Positions 10,085 through 21,682 of a stretch of 64,000 bases of DNA are shown here, piece after piece. The notes beneath the pieces are model-generated. The model was not told where the DNA came from. It made no database searches and saw only the letters and a program-made list of their open reading frames with translations. The number at the start of each line of letters is the position of its first letter. Positions within the stretch are counted from its first letter, which is position 1. Location: contig CM060328.1 in the NCBI GenBank assembly GCA_030674155.1, positions 36,112,316 through 36,176,315 of the forward strand, in the 5' to 3' direction. The position numbers and the translations under genes are program-made. This stretch comes from Stramonita haemastoma. Lineage: Eukaryota > Mollusca > Gastropoda > Neogastropoda > Muricidae.

Positions 10085-10292
10085 AGAGAGAGGCTGTGGC
10101 CGAGTGGTGAAGGGAGTTTGAAACCTGTGGGTCCATGAAGGGCCGGGGTTCCAATCTGGATGGCAGTGTCTCATGAATTAAGAGAGAGACTGAGGGTTTT
10201 TAAGATTTCCCAGGCCAACTCAAATACAGATCTGTCAGTGCTTTTTTCCCCCCTTCATGTATATTTACAGATGCAAAAGATTTCATAGGTGT
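10085..10292 (+). mobile_element. SINE family E copy
   Basis: Head GGCTGTGGCCGAGTGGTGAA and GGGGTTCCAATCTGG are good box A and box B matches, followed by the family body with TTTTTAAGATTTCCCAGG and AACTCAAATACAGATCTG. Confidence 0.65.
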
Positions 10293-10447
10293 GTGATTCA
10301 GTCATTCGTGTTGACATTTGGTGGGTTCGGAAACCTTGACCCAGTACCTGGAGAGGGATGGGCTCCTTTAGGTCAAGGTGACCCAAAGACAGGGCCTGAA
10401 AACAGCAGTGCAATGCCCCAGGCACTGCTCTGGGAGATGAGGATAGG

Positions 10448-10457
10448 AGAGAGAGAG

Positions 10458-10518
<61 letters not shown>
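10448..10518 (+). repeat. (GA)n microsatellite
   Basis: About 35 GA units with two GGAG interruptions, directly upstream of a SINE C tail on the other strand. Confidence 0.9.
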
Positions 10519-10524
<6 letters not shown>

Positions 10525-10527
10525 GAT

Positions 10528-10646
10528 TTATTCTTTTATATCAAGGATAATGGAATAAGCACTCTTGTGCTTTTTTACATCCAGTCCCCGTGTGTATGCA
10601 GTTTTTGTAAATGTCATCTGTTCCCACCAGCACACAATGGCCTAAA
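10528..10646 (-). mobile_element. SINE family C 3' fragment
   Basis: Carries the tail features ATCAAGGATAATGGAATAAG and TTTTTTACATCCAGTCCCCG, then the bases TGTTCCCACCAGCACACAAT of the shared core. Truncated at its right side by a (GA)n tract. Confidence 0.6.
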
Positions 10647-10759
10647 GAGAGAGAGAGAGAGAGCATGGTTGGGTAACTGCTGTGTGAGCAAGTCATTGGG
10701 TTCCTTTTCTGATTTGTTGTTTCAAGTATGTCTGGATCATACTGCTGTTTAGTGAACTT

Positions 10760-11911
10760 CATTTAGTGTGATTAGTTCTACTTTATGGAGTGAACATTTG
10801 GATTCGTGATGATATCAGGTCATACTTTTATGTTTGTGGCTATTTTGTCGGCTCCTTTTTTAAAAATTTGGTTTGGTTTTTGTTGGTACCAAACCAGGCA
10901 AGTGTCTGCATTTAATGATTTCTTGCTTCTTTTTCCATGTTTTTAGAAAAGATGTTTTAAAAATTTTATCTGGGCTGTTTGAAGTATAGGACAGAGCCAC
11001 AAGTAATGATGTGGTGTGGCCTTCCCGCCTTGGCCAAAATGACATATCTTCATTTCTTCTAAATCAGTTTCTTAGCCTATCTTTTCATTTCTTCTAAATC
11101 AGTTTCTTAGCCATCAGTTAATTTTGTTCTGAAACTAATTTCTTGATAAAAAAAGAGAAAATAATCATGATCTATCAATCACATATAATCCAATGTCTTG
11201 GCAAAAACATTGCATCAATAACTGTCTTCTAAAGCAACTTTAATTATGGTTGAAACAGAAATTGTGTGGCATACTTGGAGTTTTATTTTTTTTCTTTAAT
11301 TTCTATGACAGTTTTGCATCTGTGTGTGTGTAATTTCTGCTCTGCCCTGTCCATGAATGAACCATTCAAAGCTGAGTTTTAAAAGCTTTAATTCATCTTG
11401 TTTTTAATGTTATCAAAAGTTATTACAGTGTTTGTCTCAGAGTATTTTTTCTGTGTAATCTTTTCTTTTTACATTTTTAAATGGTATGAATACTGTCCTA
11501 ATGATGCAGACAATTTTCATTTATTTCACACTTTTTGTGAAAAAGTATATGATGTTTGAAAAAGACGCTAAAATTGTGTAGACAGTTACTGTGAGTTAGC
11601 ATTGAATGTATGACATGGAAACCCTGTCCTTCAGTGGCATGTTCCCTGTAACTGCCTACAGTGCATTTTTCACATTTTTTCTTTTACAATTGATTGATCA
11701 TGCAACAATAAAATGCTTGTCACTTGGGCATTTATGGCCACTTATAGTCCAACATTTCTATGTAAAATGCCAGCGTGTTCAAGGAAATAAATGTGTTTTT
11801 TAGAAAAAAATATTTGTGGAACATTTTAAGCTTTTTTTTAACCATTGTTGATGGAAGATGGAGAGAGTTGACAGAAGTGAATGACGGTGTGTGCAGTACT
11901 ATAAATCAGAG
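10760..11911 (+). other. Unique T-rich sequence with candidate polyadenylation signals
   Basis: No repeats or convincing ORFs. AATAAA occurs at 11707-11712 and 11786-11791. It could be the end of a very long 3' UTR of the zinc-finger gene or simply intergenic DNA. Confidence 0.3.
11786..11791 (+). terminator. Candidate polyadenylation signal AATAAA
   Basis: AATAAA followed by GTGTTTTTTAG, a GT/T-rich downstream element, in sense orientation for the zinc-finger gene. A second AATAAA is at 11707. Use is unproven, since it lies 6 kb past the stop codon. Confidence 0.25.
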
Positions 11912-12981
11912 CACATTTCTACCTGGACTGTGGATGTCTTTATTTTGTCACTGTACACATTTCTACCTGGACTGTGGATGTCTTTAGTCACTGTACACAT
12001 TTCTACCTGGACTGTGAATGTATTTATTTAGTCACTGTACACATTTCTACCTGGACTGTGAATGTCTTTATTTAGTCACTGTACACATTTCTACCTGCAC
12101 TGTGGATGTCTTTATTTTGTCACTGTACACATTACTACCTGGACTGTGGATGTCTTTAGTCACTGTACACATTTCTACCTGGACTGTGGATGTCTATATT
12201 TAGTCACTGTACAATTTCTACCTGGACTGTGGATGTCTATATTTAGTCACTGTACAATTTCTACCTGGACTGTGGATGTCTATATTTAGTCACTGTACAA
12301 TTTCTACCTGGACTGTGGATGTCTTTAGTCACTGTACACATTTCTATCTGGACTGTGGATGTCTTTAGTCACTGTACACATTTCTACCTGCACTGTGGAT
12401 GTCTATATTTAGTCACTGTACACATTTCTACCTGGACTGTGGATGTCTTTAGTCACTGTACACATTTCTACCTGGACTGTGGATGTCTTTATTTAGTCAC
12501 TGTACACATTTCTACCTGGACTGTGGATGTCTTTATTTAGTCACTGTACACATTTCTACCTGGACTGTGGATGTCTTTATTTAGTCACTGTACACATTTC
12601 TACCTGCACTGTGGATGTCTTTATTTAGTCACTGTACACATTTCTACCTGCACTGTGGATGTCTTTAGTCACTGTACACATTTCTACCTGCACTGTGGAT
12701 GTCTTTAGTCACTGTACACATTACTACCTGGACTGTGGATGTCTTTAGTCACTGTACACATGTCTACCTGGACTGTGGATGTCTTTATTTTGTCACTGTA
12801 CACATGTCTACCTGGACTGTGGATGTCTTTATTTTGTCACTGTACACATTTCTACCTGGACTGTGGATGTCTTTAGTCACTGTACACATTTCTATCTGGA
12901 CTGTGGATGTCTTTATTTAGTCAATGTACACATTTCTATCTGGACTGTGAATGTGTTTATTTTGTCACTGTACACATTTCT

Positions 12982-14406
12982 TTATTCACAGAACTTTGTC
13001 AGAAGATCCACGACACCAAAGAATGGCCAAAAGAATGGACACAGTCTCTTGTAATACCCCTGCCAAAGAAAGGAAACCTCAAACAATGCCAGAACTACAG
13101 AACCATCAGTCTCATAAGTCATCCTAGCAAGATCATGCTGCAGGTAGTCCTCAACAGACTGAAAAACCAAGCGGAAAAACTCCTGGCAGAAGAACAAGCG
13201 GGCTTTAGACCAAAACGCAGCACAATGGAACAAATTTTCAATCTGAGAATTCTGATAGAGAAGCATCTCCAACACCAAAAAGACTTGTACCACAATTTCA
13301 TAGACTTCAAAAAGGCCTTTGACAGGGTATGGCATGACGGCCTCTGGCAAGTACTCAGGCACTTCAACATTGACAGCTGTCTAATTGAAGTCATCAAAGC
13401 TCTGTACGAGAACGCAGAAAGTGCAGTTTTTATGAATAATCACGTGGGCGAGTTCTTCAAGACCACGGTTGGGGTTCGCCAGGGCTGCCTTCTCTCACCT
13501 GTACTCTTCAACCTCTTCCTCGAAAACATCATGACAGAGACACTGCAAAACCACCACACTTCCATCTCCATTGGTGGAAGACCCCTTTGCAACCTCAGAT
13601 TTGCAGATGACATTGACCTCATGGGCAGCAGCAAACAAGAACTGCAAATCCTCACAGACAATTTAACAGATCGAGCGAGCGCATACGGCATGGAGGTCAG
13701 TACAGAGAAATCAAAGATCATGGTCAACAGCGCGAGTAATGACATCACGGAAATAAAGATGAATGGAGAAACACTAGAAGAGGTGAGCCAATTCAAATAC
13801 TTAGGCTCCATCCTAACAAAAGATGGCACATCAAACAATGAAGTGAAAGCTCGCATTGCAACAGCAACATCTGCTCTAGTCAGACTCGAGAAGATCATCA
13901 GAAGCAACAACATCAGCTTCTGCACCAAATACCACCTTTACAAATCCCTCGTGATATCTATCCTCCTATATGGCTGTGAATCATGGACTCTGACAGCAGA
14001 GTTAGAGAGGAGAATCCAAGCATTCGAGAACAAGTGCCACAGAAGACTCCTCAAAATATCATACAAAGAACACAAGACCAATAACTATGTGAAAGAAGAA
14101 ATCAAAAAGCGTGTGGGCCCCCAAGAGCCTTTGCTCTCCACCATAAAGAGGAGAAAGCTGATGTGGTTTGGTCACACCACAAGACACAACACCCTAGCAA
14201 AAACCATCCTGCAAGGAACAGTCGAGGGCAAGAGAAGAAGAGGCCGCCAAAAGAAATCATGGGTTGACAACATCAAAGACTGGACCGCCCAACCCCTGCA
14301 ACACCTCCTACTAGCCACACAGGATCGTGAAGCATGGAAAAAGATCTCTGTTGCGTCTTCTCTCATGTCCCCCTACGTCCTTTGGGACATGGGACTGAGT
14401 GAGTGA
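12982..14406 (+). CDS. Reverse transcriptase of RTE-like LINE, N-terminally truncated
   Basis: The frame is open for about 474 codons from the insertion point to TGA at 14404-14406, with no internal stop. RT motifs in order: PLPKKGNLKQCQNYRTISL (finger), EEQAGFRPKRSTMEQI, FIDFKKAFDRVWHDGLW (motif A, catalytic Asp), GVRQGCLLSPVLFNLFLENI (motif B), and LRFADDIDLMG (motif C, catalytic Asp pair at about 13606-13620). The thumb has LVISILLYGCESWTLTAELE, and the C-terminus GKRRRGRQKKSWVDNIKDW. This block order is typical of invertebrate 'endonuclease-reverse transcriptase' proteins. Clade assignment to RTE is from memory of the family. No promoter or start codon belongs to it here, so it is a dead but young copy. 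Confidence 0.9.
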   Translation, partial: LFTELCQKIHDTKEWPKEWTQSLVIPLPKKGNLKQCQNYRTISLISHPSKIMLQVVLNRLKNQAEKLLAEEQAGFRPKRSTMEQIFNLRILIEKHLQHQKDLYHNFIDFKKAFDRVWHDGLWQVLRHFNIDSCLIEVIKALYENAESAVFMNNHVGEFFKTTVGVRQGCLLSPVLFNLFLENIMTETLQNHHTSISIGGRPLCNLRFADDIDLMGSSKQELQILTDNLTDRASAYGMEVSTEKSKIMVNSASNDITEIKMNGETLEEVSQFKYLGSILTKDGTSNNEVKARIATATSALVRLEKIIRSNNISFCTKYHLYKSLVISILLYGCESWTLTAELERRIQAFENKCHRRLLKISYKEHKTNNYVKEEIKKRVGPQEPLLSTIKRRKLMWFGHTTRHNTLAKTILQGTVEGKRRRGRQKKSWVDNIKDWTAQPLQHLLLATQDREAWKKISVASSLMSPYVLWDMGLSE

Positions 14407-14409
14407 GTG
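12982..14409 (+). mobile_element. 5'-truncated RTE-like LINE with 10-bp target-site duplication
   Basis: ACACATTTCT at 12972-12981 and 14410-14419 flanks a 1,428-bp insert, a target-site duplication from the surrounding minisatellite. The insert begins inside the reverse-transcriptase ORF, so the 5' UTR and apurinic-type endonuclease are absent. It ends in (TGAG)n rather than poly(A), a tail of short tandem repeats known from RTE-type elements. 5' truncation plus a duplication is the signature of target-primed reverse transcription. Confidence 0.93.
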
Positions 14410-15479
14410 ACACATTTCTACCTGGACTGTGAATGTCTTTATTTAGTCACTGTACACATTTCTACCTGGACTGTGAATGTCTTTATTTAGTCACTGTACA
14501 CATTTCTACCTGGACTGTGGATGTCTTTATTTAGTCACTGTACACATTTCTACCTGCACTGTGGATGTCTTTAGTCACTGTACACATTTCTACCTGGACT
14601 GTGGATGTCTTTATTTAATCACTGTACACATTTCTACCTGCACTGTGGATGTCTTTATTTAATCATTGTACACATTTCTACCTGGACTGTGGATGTCTTT
14701 ATTTAGTCACTGTACACATTTCTACCTGCACTGTGGATGTCTTTAGTCACTGTACACATTTCTACCTGGACTGTGGATGTCTTTATTTAATCACTGTACA
14801 CATTTCTACCTGGACTGTGGATGTCTTTAGTCATTGTACACATTTCTACCTGGACTGTGGATGTCTTTAGTCATTGTACACATTTCTACCTGGACTGTGA
14901 ATGTATTTATTTAGTCACTGTACACATTTCTACCTGGACTGTGGATGTCTTTAGTCATTGTACACATTTCTACCTGCACTGTGGATGTATTTATTTAGTC
15001 ATTGTACACATTTCTACCTGGACTGTGGATGTCTTTAGTCATTGTACACATTTCTACCTGCACTGTGAATGTATTTATTTAGTCATTGTACACATTTCTA
15101 CCTGGACTGTGGATGTCTTTAGTCATTGTACACATTTCTACCTGCACTGTGGATGTCTTTAGTCACTGTACACATTTCTACCTGGACTGTGGATGTCTTT
15201 ATTTAGTCACTGTACACATTACTACCTGGACTGTGGATGTCTTTAGTCATTGTACACATTTCTACCTGGACTGTGGATGTCTTTAGTCACTGTACACATT
15301 TCTACCTGGACTGTGGATGTCTTTAGTCACTGTACACATTTCTACCTGCACTGTGGATGTTTTTAGTCACTGTACACATTTCTACCTGGACTGTGGATGT
15401 CTTTAGTCACTGTACATATTACTACCTGGACTGTGGATGTCTTTATTTAGTCACTGTACACATTTCTACCTGGACTGTG

Positions 15480-15768
15480 GAGCGGGATAGCTAAGTGGTC
15501 AGAGCACTTGCTTTTCCCAAGTCAAAGTTAAGCAGCATCGAGCATGCTTACCAGTTGGAAGGGTGACCATTTGCATGCCTTGGCTTGAGTACAGTCTCCC
15601 CAGTTCACCCAGCTGTCAATGGGTACCTGCCCTCTTTAGGGTCAGGGAAGGTAAAGCAGTGAGGGAGAGGAGATGGGTGCTGCTCTCAATATGCTGGCTC
15701 CTAGAGAAGCTGAAGTCTCTGATGCCTCGCTCCCCTATGACCACATAGATTTTGGGACACCTTTACCT
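15480..15768 (+). mobile_element. SINE family F copy at the minisatellite edge
   Basis: Head GCGGGATAGCTAAGTGGTCA (box-A-like) is followed by CCAGCTGTCAATGGGTACCT and GGTCAGGGAAGGTAAAGCAG. The minisatellite unit stops at GGACTGTGG just before it and a decayed unit (CACATTTTCACCTGGACTGC) resumes after it, so it inserted into the array. No clear target-site duplication. Confidence 0.6.
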
Positions 15769-15924
15769 TTCACACATTTTCACCTGGACTGCAGATGTTC
15801 ACTGCAGGGGTGACCACAGTCTCTTGTCAGTAAACTCCAAGGCAAACACTGTTTTCCAATTTGAAGGAACTAGTGAATTTTACATGCAGTTGTTCTTTTG
15901 TTCTTCTACAAAGCTTCCAGAGAC

Positions 15925-16040
15925 TCAGTGTATCCACAAAGTCAGAAAGTGGCTACCTTAATCTAATGGTGAGAAAAAAATGGTCACACATGCAAAACTC
16001 TCACCATTGGTGAACCTCAGAACTCCAGGTAAGGAAGGTT
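15925..16040 (+). mobile_element. SINE family B 3' fragment
   Basis: Contains AGTCAGAAAGTGGCTACCTT and CTCACCATTGGTGAACCTCA, the family tail domain, without head or core. Confidence 0.6.
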
Positions 16041-16299
16041 GGGGTAGGGTGGGGGGGCTGAATCATTTTTCCAGTGAAGGGGTTGAAAAAACTAGCTGAT
16101 AGCGGTTTTGTTAATTTTTCTCGCTGTTGTCTCGCGAAGTGTCCCAACAAATCCTGAAGGAGTTAATTAAGGTCAAGCGTGGTGTGGTATGGTTCACATT
16201 TTGGCCAGAAGAGAACTAAGCACAAATGGTCAAATGAGGTAATGGTTCACACTTTGGCTCAAAAAAAGCACAAAAAGTCAGGCATATTTTACTTCATCA

Positions 16300-16305
16300 T
16301 TTATT
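16300..16305 (-). terminator. Candidate polyadenylation signal of the FERM gene
   Basis: TTTATT on + gives AATAAA on the - strand in the sense of the FERM-domain gene, followed in that direction by ATGATGAAGTAAAATATGCC. It would close a 3' UTR of about 10 kb if the terminal exon at 26275-26388 is real. Purely a candidate. Confidence 0.25.
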
Positions 16306-17704
16306 CTGACTGAGTACATAACATGGCTGTACAGATAGTGTCAACATTGAGGACAGTGTTCAGAGGTTAACAACAAATGCTAGTAATACTAAACAGTTCA
16401 TATCTGCCATGCACACACAACACAAACCATGCAGTCCACAGACTTTTATGGAGAGGAAAACCCGGGCCGATTTCCCCCCAATACTGATGCACAAAGAGAT
16501 ATTTCTCAGAACTGTATGAATAATATTGCAGTGTTTTCAGCCATGTTCTCAATGCTAGATCTGATCATTCTTGTCTGGAGACAAAGCAATCGCAACTGAT
16601 CATAAAAGCTGGAAAATCTCGTTGTAGTTTACTATGATCATTTCACATATGTGACCTGTTTTCACGGAATGAGTCTTAACTTGCAGGCAGTGCAAAGGAG
16701 AGAGGCCCAAAAAAGAGAAGGTAGGGTTCCGCTTTGTCAATTTGGACTTTTCATCAGAAATGGAATCTGTAGGCCTTAAATTTCCTGTGTACTTGGAAAA
16801 GGTTAGATTTGATTTAAAATGTGTTTTTAAAGCGTTTTTATCAAACTGCTCAGGTGTTAGGTAGAGTTGTGAAAACTTTAAACAAAATTTTCTCAGAATA
16901 TGAAATCGCTATCACCCATTTTAAACACCCATTTTAGAGGTAGAGCAGTCAATCGTACATCAGAAGAAAGGTAATGATCTGTAGATTTCAGAACATATAG
17001 CAACTCAATTTTGACCCATTTGTACCGCAAGACTCCTTTTGTAAAAACAGGTCACATATAAACAACAAATGAAACAAAACCAAAGCAAAACAAATGAACA
17101 AATGGCTTGGTAGATGAAAAGGTACCAAGTCTGGTATGCACAATACATACATTACAATGATAGCCCACTCAAGCTTGTGGTTTTTGTACTATTGATGTCA
17201 TACCCATCAGAAATCTTGATTTAAAAAAATCCCATACTTTTATTTGGTAGGTTATAACCCTTTACTTTGCAAAATCCTATCCAAAGACTCAATTGACAAA
17301 TGGACAGAGACAGAGAGAGAGAGACAGAGAAAGAGGAGGGATGGGGGACTGAAACATTTTAAAATCCCCCCATAGTTTGTCTATTGGGTGACTTCAACAA
17401 AATGACTGAGAACACCATTTCAGTAATCCCTTTACAGAAACATCATGTAGTGATCCATTTACAGAAACATCATGTAAATAATCTGTCAATGGAAACACCA
17501 TGATGCAAGTGATCCGTTAAGAGAAACATGAAGCACCTCAGTTCAGTCAACTCCAGAGGCAGTGTCAGTTCTTTCTGTCCCATGAACCAGGACCAAGGCA
17601 GTCAGTAAGGAGCCCACCCAATTCCATCCCCACATAACACACTGATGAAGGATGAACACTTCAGGTACAGAATCTGCACAAACTTGGGGTACTTTTTTTT
17701 TTGT

Positions 17705-18005
17705 TCACAGATCTTTATTCTGAAAGAATCTCTGACATGGGAATAGAGTGAAATATAAATTGCTGTTTATTTAGAGTACAAGGTGTATCCTGTAGATTTA
17801 AGTATATATTAAATTTGCTCTTTATTCTGAAAGAGTCCCTGACATGGGAAAAGAGTGAAATATAAATTGCTGTTTATTTAGAGTACAAGGTGTATCCTGT
17901 AGATTTAAGTATACATTAAATTTGCTCTTTATTCTATAAGAGTCGCTGACTTGGGAATAGAGTGAAACATAAATTGCTATTCAATAAGAAAACAAGGTGT
18001 ATCCT
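17705..18005 (+). repeat. Three tandem copies of about 113 bp
   Basis: Each copy holds CTTTATTCTGAAAGAATC or a variant, GAGTGAAATATAAATTGCT and ACAAGGTGTATCCTGTAGAT. Similarity falls in the third copy. Confidence 0.88.
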
Positions 18006-19194
18006 GTGGACATGTGTATATGCAGCAGTATTTTACACACTTCTGTTCAATAATTCATTGTGCTCATGATGGCAGGGAAAAAACCCAAAACAAACATGAT
18101 CACAGAAATGAGCGAAGATAACCTAAGAATAAAAACAAAACACGAAAGGAAAACAACATTTCTTAACTTGAAAGATCACCTTACGTCTTGCTTTTCTGTT
18201 TCACAACGGTGTAGTAGCTGTTTTCCAGTATCCTGAAATGAATGAGAACTTGTTGTCTATCTATAGTCTATTCTGTGTGTGTATGTAAAATGAGCACACT
18301 TCCAATCTCATAAAAAAACAAAAAGAAGTGCTCATACTCAGACCTATCAGTATAGGATGACAAATCTTCCAGCCAAACTGCACAGTGAACAGACACAACA
18401 TGTATACATAACACTAACATTCACAGCACCAGGGTGTGTTCCGACTCACAGCCGTGTTGTTTTCCAATACACAGCTGTGGGTCTTCACACGGTCAGTTGT
18501 CTCATTGCCTCAGTTCAGTTTACCAGTGTATGTACATAGCTGCATATTAGGTGTTATCACAATAGTTTAGCATTCATAACTCATCCATAGGGCAAACAAG
18601 TTCATGATCCATGCTCCATACTGACTGGCTATGCATAGAAATCGGGAGTAGGTGGTGCCAAGTTAGACAGAAAATGAAAAAATGAGTTTCTGTTACAAAA
18701 GGAGTGTGCAGAATATTTTCATACATTCATGTTTAAATAATAATAATAATAATACACCACTTAAAGCACAACACCCTACAACATAGTCTTAAAGCAAATC
18801 TGATGCACACACACACACACACTCACACCATCCAGATCCTGCACTTCTGAAAACAAAACAAAAAGACTGAAAATGGTAGAGACACGTCAACGGACCATCT
18901 GATGACGTGTGGGACACAGGAGTTGTCAAACAGCCTGTACAAGGACTGTGCTGAGTGAGTGCTGACAGTGTCACTGAGTATAGTGCAGAAAGAGAGAGAG
19001 AAATAATACTGTCGACATGTCATCCACACAATCTCATCATCACTGGTCTGACATCATGAACTGGCTGACCACTTGGGATCATTCTGACATGTTTTCTTGG
19101 CCTGGAGTAAGTAGCCAACTCAAATGACAGAGCCTTTTTCATTGGCTGTTGCTTTCTGAAGGTTAAACTCATTGGTTTTAAACACAGCACCAAG

Positions 19195-19445
19195 AAGGAA
19201 GGTGGCAGGATGGTTAAGACATTTGCCTGTCTAACAAGTAAACCATGAGGTTCTGGGTTCAATTCCCAGCCTTGCCCTTTCTTCCCAGTCTGACAAAAAA
19301 TGGACCTGAAAGTCAAAGTATTTCGGATGAGACTATAAACCAAAGCCCTGTGTGTGAATGCATGAAGAACATGATGCTCACAGATTAAAACCTGTTCCCC
19401 CTTTCAAAGGAGTAGGCAAATTCATGCTGGTATGAATGAATGAAG
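19195..19445 (+). mobile_element. tRNA-headed SINE with shared core
   Basis: Head GGTGGCAGGATGGTTAAGAC and GGTTCTGGGTTCAATTCCCA give box A and box B. The shared core GGATGAGACTATAAACCAAA follows, then AACCTGTTCCCCCTTTCAAA; the copy decays before a family-specific tail. Confidence 0.7.
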
Positions 19446-19552
19446 CTTCAAGCCTGTCTGATGTCCTTTACCAGTGCTACAGCCTATGCCTAGTGATGCT
19501 TTGACTCCTGTATCCTTGGCAAACGACTCCCTTAACCTCTTTACTGTGCTGC

Positions 19553-19617
19553 TGACGAACAGTGTTCGTCATAGAAACTGTCGCCAGCAATGCTCAGTTG
19601 ACGATCGCTGTTCGTCA
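19553..19617. repeat. Perfect 19-bp palindrome with a second degenerate copy
   Basis: TGACGAACAGTGTTCGTCA at 19553-19571 has 9-bp arms around one base. TGACGATCGCTGTTCGTCA at 19599-19617 is an imperfect copy 46 bp on. Confidence 0.8.
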
Positions 19618-21544
19618 TGATTCAATGCTCTCTCTGTTTTGTCCAGCATGTGCCTGAGCAAAATATGATAGCAGTGAAAGGGTAGACTACCTAAGGAGTT
19701 ATCAGGACACTGCACTGAATTTTTTTTGGCAGCAAGTCCTGAGAAAAATGGACCTTGGCAGAGCCTGTCCCTCTACCAGGTAGGAGGGTGCATGCTGGGT
19801 ATGTTGGTGTCATCCATATCAGCGGTTGCTGCTGGCCTGCTCTTCTTTGGCAGGTGGATGGGCTTTATGACAGTTTGGAGCCAGATGAAGCAAAGGACAC
19901 TCACAGCCAGAAAACAGAAAAAAACACTTCCTGCACACCACTAAGAAAAAACAAAAGGTGATGATCGTAACAGTTTGTGAATGCAAGTAAAATGCTCATA
20001 TAGCAACCGGCCAGTATGGTTAGATTCTGACTTCATGAGTTTTTCTGCAGAGAGAGAACATGGAAATGCAGGGTGGATGTTCACATGGATTTCAGTTTGA
20101 AAGAAAAGAATAATATGCAGGCCAATACAGAGATCTTTTGGTGTAGCATTTGGATGGAATGTTGTAAAATAGGAAAACTGTAGAACTGTATCGGTGTCAT
20201 TCGACAAAACGGAATGTCACACATGATGGTTGGTGCTCAGTGCTCAGCTGGGATGAGAACATAAATGTTAAAAAAATATATAGATATTTCAAAATTTAAA
20301 GCTTCTTATCAAGCAAAAACCAAACACATAAAAGCCATACCTTAAATAAACTCATGCAATAAAGTACATATCTGGCAAATGAGTCGTGATACATATATGT
20401 GCATTTCCAACATACAGTTATCAATCAAACTTGCAATATCTCACATGTTCAAACATCAAACACAATGCTAAATATAATTACTGTGGCAGTTTGAATAAAA
20501 AAAATTACAAATCAGAATGACTTTTCTATTGGCAGTTTTTAAACAATTTTCAACACTAAAAAAATCGATCCAAAATTAAGGACAGGTCTGAAAAGAGAAA
20601 CCCCCAAACTATCCCCTTTTTTTTGGGGGTTGTCAAACAAAATAAAAGAAAAGAAAATGCAGACACACTTGCACCAGCACACATACCTGGCTTGTTCACT
20701 TAGGCAACAAATCACAACACTTTCATTGCAACTTCTCCACAGTCATTTGTGTCTACGTCATTTCCTGCTATAAATTCTGAGAACAAAGTCATCAGTGTGC
20801 ACTCTCCTTCCTACAAACAGAGGTATAAACAATAAATATGACAACACTTGGAGTATAACTGACGAATTGTGAGTACCAGAGCAACAGCTGTGAAAGACAC
20901 AGAAAACACACAAAACAAGTGACCAGCCCTACACTACATAACACACAGGGCGCAGCCTCAAGCACTCTCCTGTGCTCAACCTCCTTCATCATCAACCGGG
21001 GAGAAAAAGCTGAGCTTGTGGAAGAATGTGAAGGGCAATATTCTAAGTATGTAGCAGCAATATCAAATATCAAACAAAAATGGTTACAAAGTCAAATTTG
21101 CTTTACTCATATGAACAAAATGGTCAGCAGATAAAACCATGAAAACAAATGACTTTCTATACATGTAGACAAGTGCTGACAGAGCTCATCTATCTCGCAT
21201 ATGGTTTTTGCCTTCTAAAGCTTCGCTGTTGTACTTGGGGGTAGTGACGACATATGAAACATAATACCTATCATAATAATACAACCATATTTAGTTTCTG
21301 AGAGAAAACAATTTCAGAGAAACACACACAACCAGACGATCATATCAAAATGAGAAGACACATTCATTCATTTCCACAAGTGAAATCACAAAATGGGTAC
21401 ACATTCCCCACTACATCACATCAGCCACCAACACCAACACCACCAACAGCAGCAGCAACCCAAATCGGCCAACAGCCAAACAGTTATTTTCAATCAACCC
21501 CCTGAGAAACAACATTTCATGTCCATGCCTAATTTGACAGAGAT

Positions 21545-21682
21545 GACTAACTGACCAAAACTACAATCTCCCACAAAGCTATAACTGAAAATAAATAACA
21601 CTTTAAGTCCATTTGTAATTCTACAGAAACAGCTAACTGACCAAAACTACAATCTCCCACATAACCACAACTGAAAATACCC
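21545..21682 (+). repeat. Short tandem duplication
   Basis: Two copies of CTAACTGACCAAAACTACAA with TCTCCCACA and ATAACTGAAAAT variants, about 75 bp apart. Confidence 0.75.

Larger units (their letters stand above)
11912..15478 (+). repeat. 40/44-bp minisatellite, about 2.1 kb, split by a LINE
   Basis: Tandem units built from CACTGTACACATTTCTACCT and GGACTGTGGATGTCTTTAGT; a 4-bp insertion (TTTATTTAG for TTTAG) gives the two unit lengths. The array runs about 11912-12981 and resumes at 14410-15478. A decayed unit at about 15771-15805 shows it once extended past the SINE at 15480. Apparent ORFs through it reflect the repeat only. Confidence 0.95.

Noticed and set aside
11912..12980. Cys/His-rich small proteins (HCTHFYLDCGCL repeats)
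   Set aside because: They are the minisatellite read in one frame; unit lengths of 40 and 44 bp break the frame repeatedly.
13440..13928. Antisense ORF of 162 codons under the LINE
   Set aside because: It is the complement of a well-supported reverse-transcriptase frame with catalytic motifs; no independent signal.
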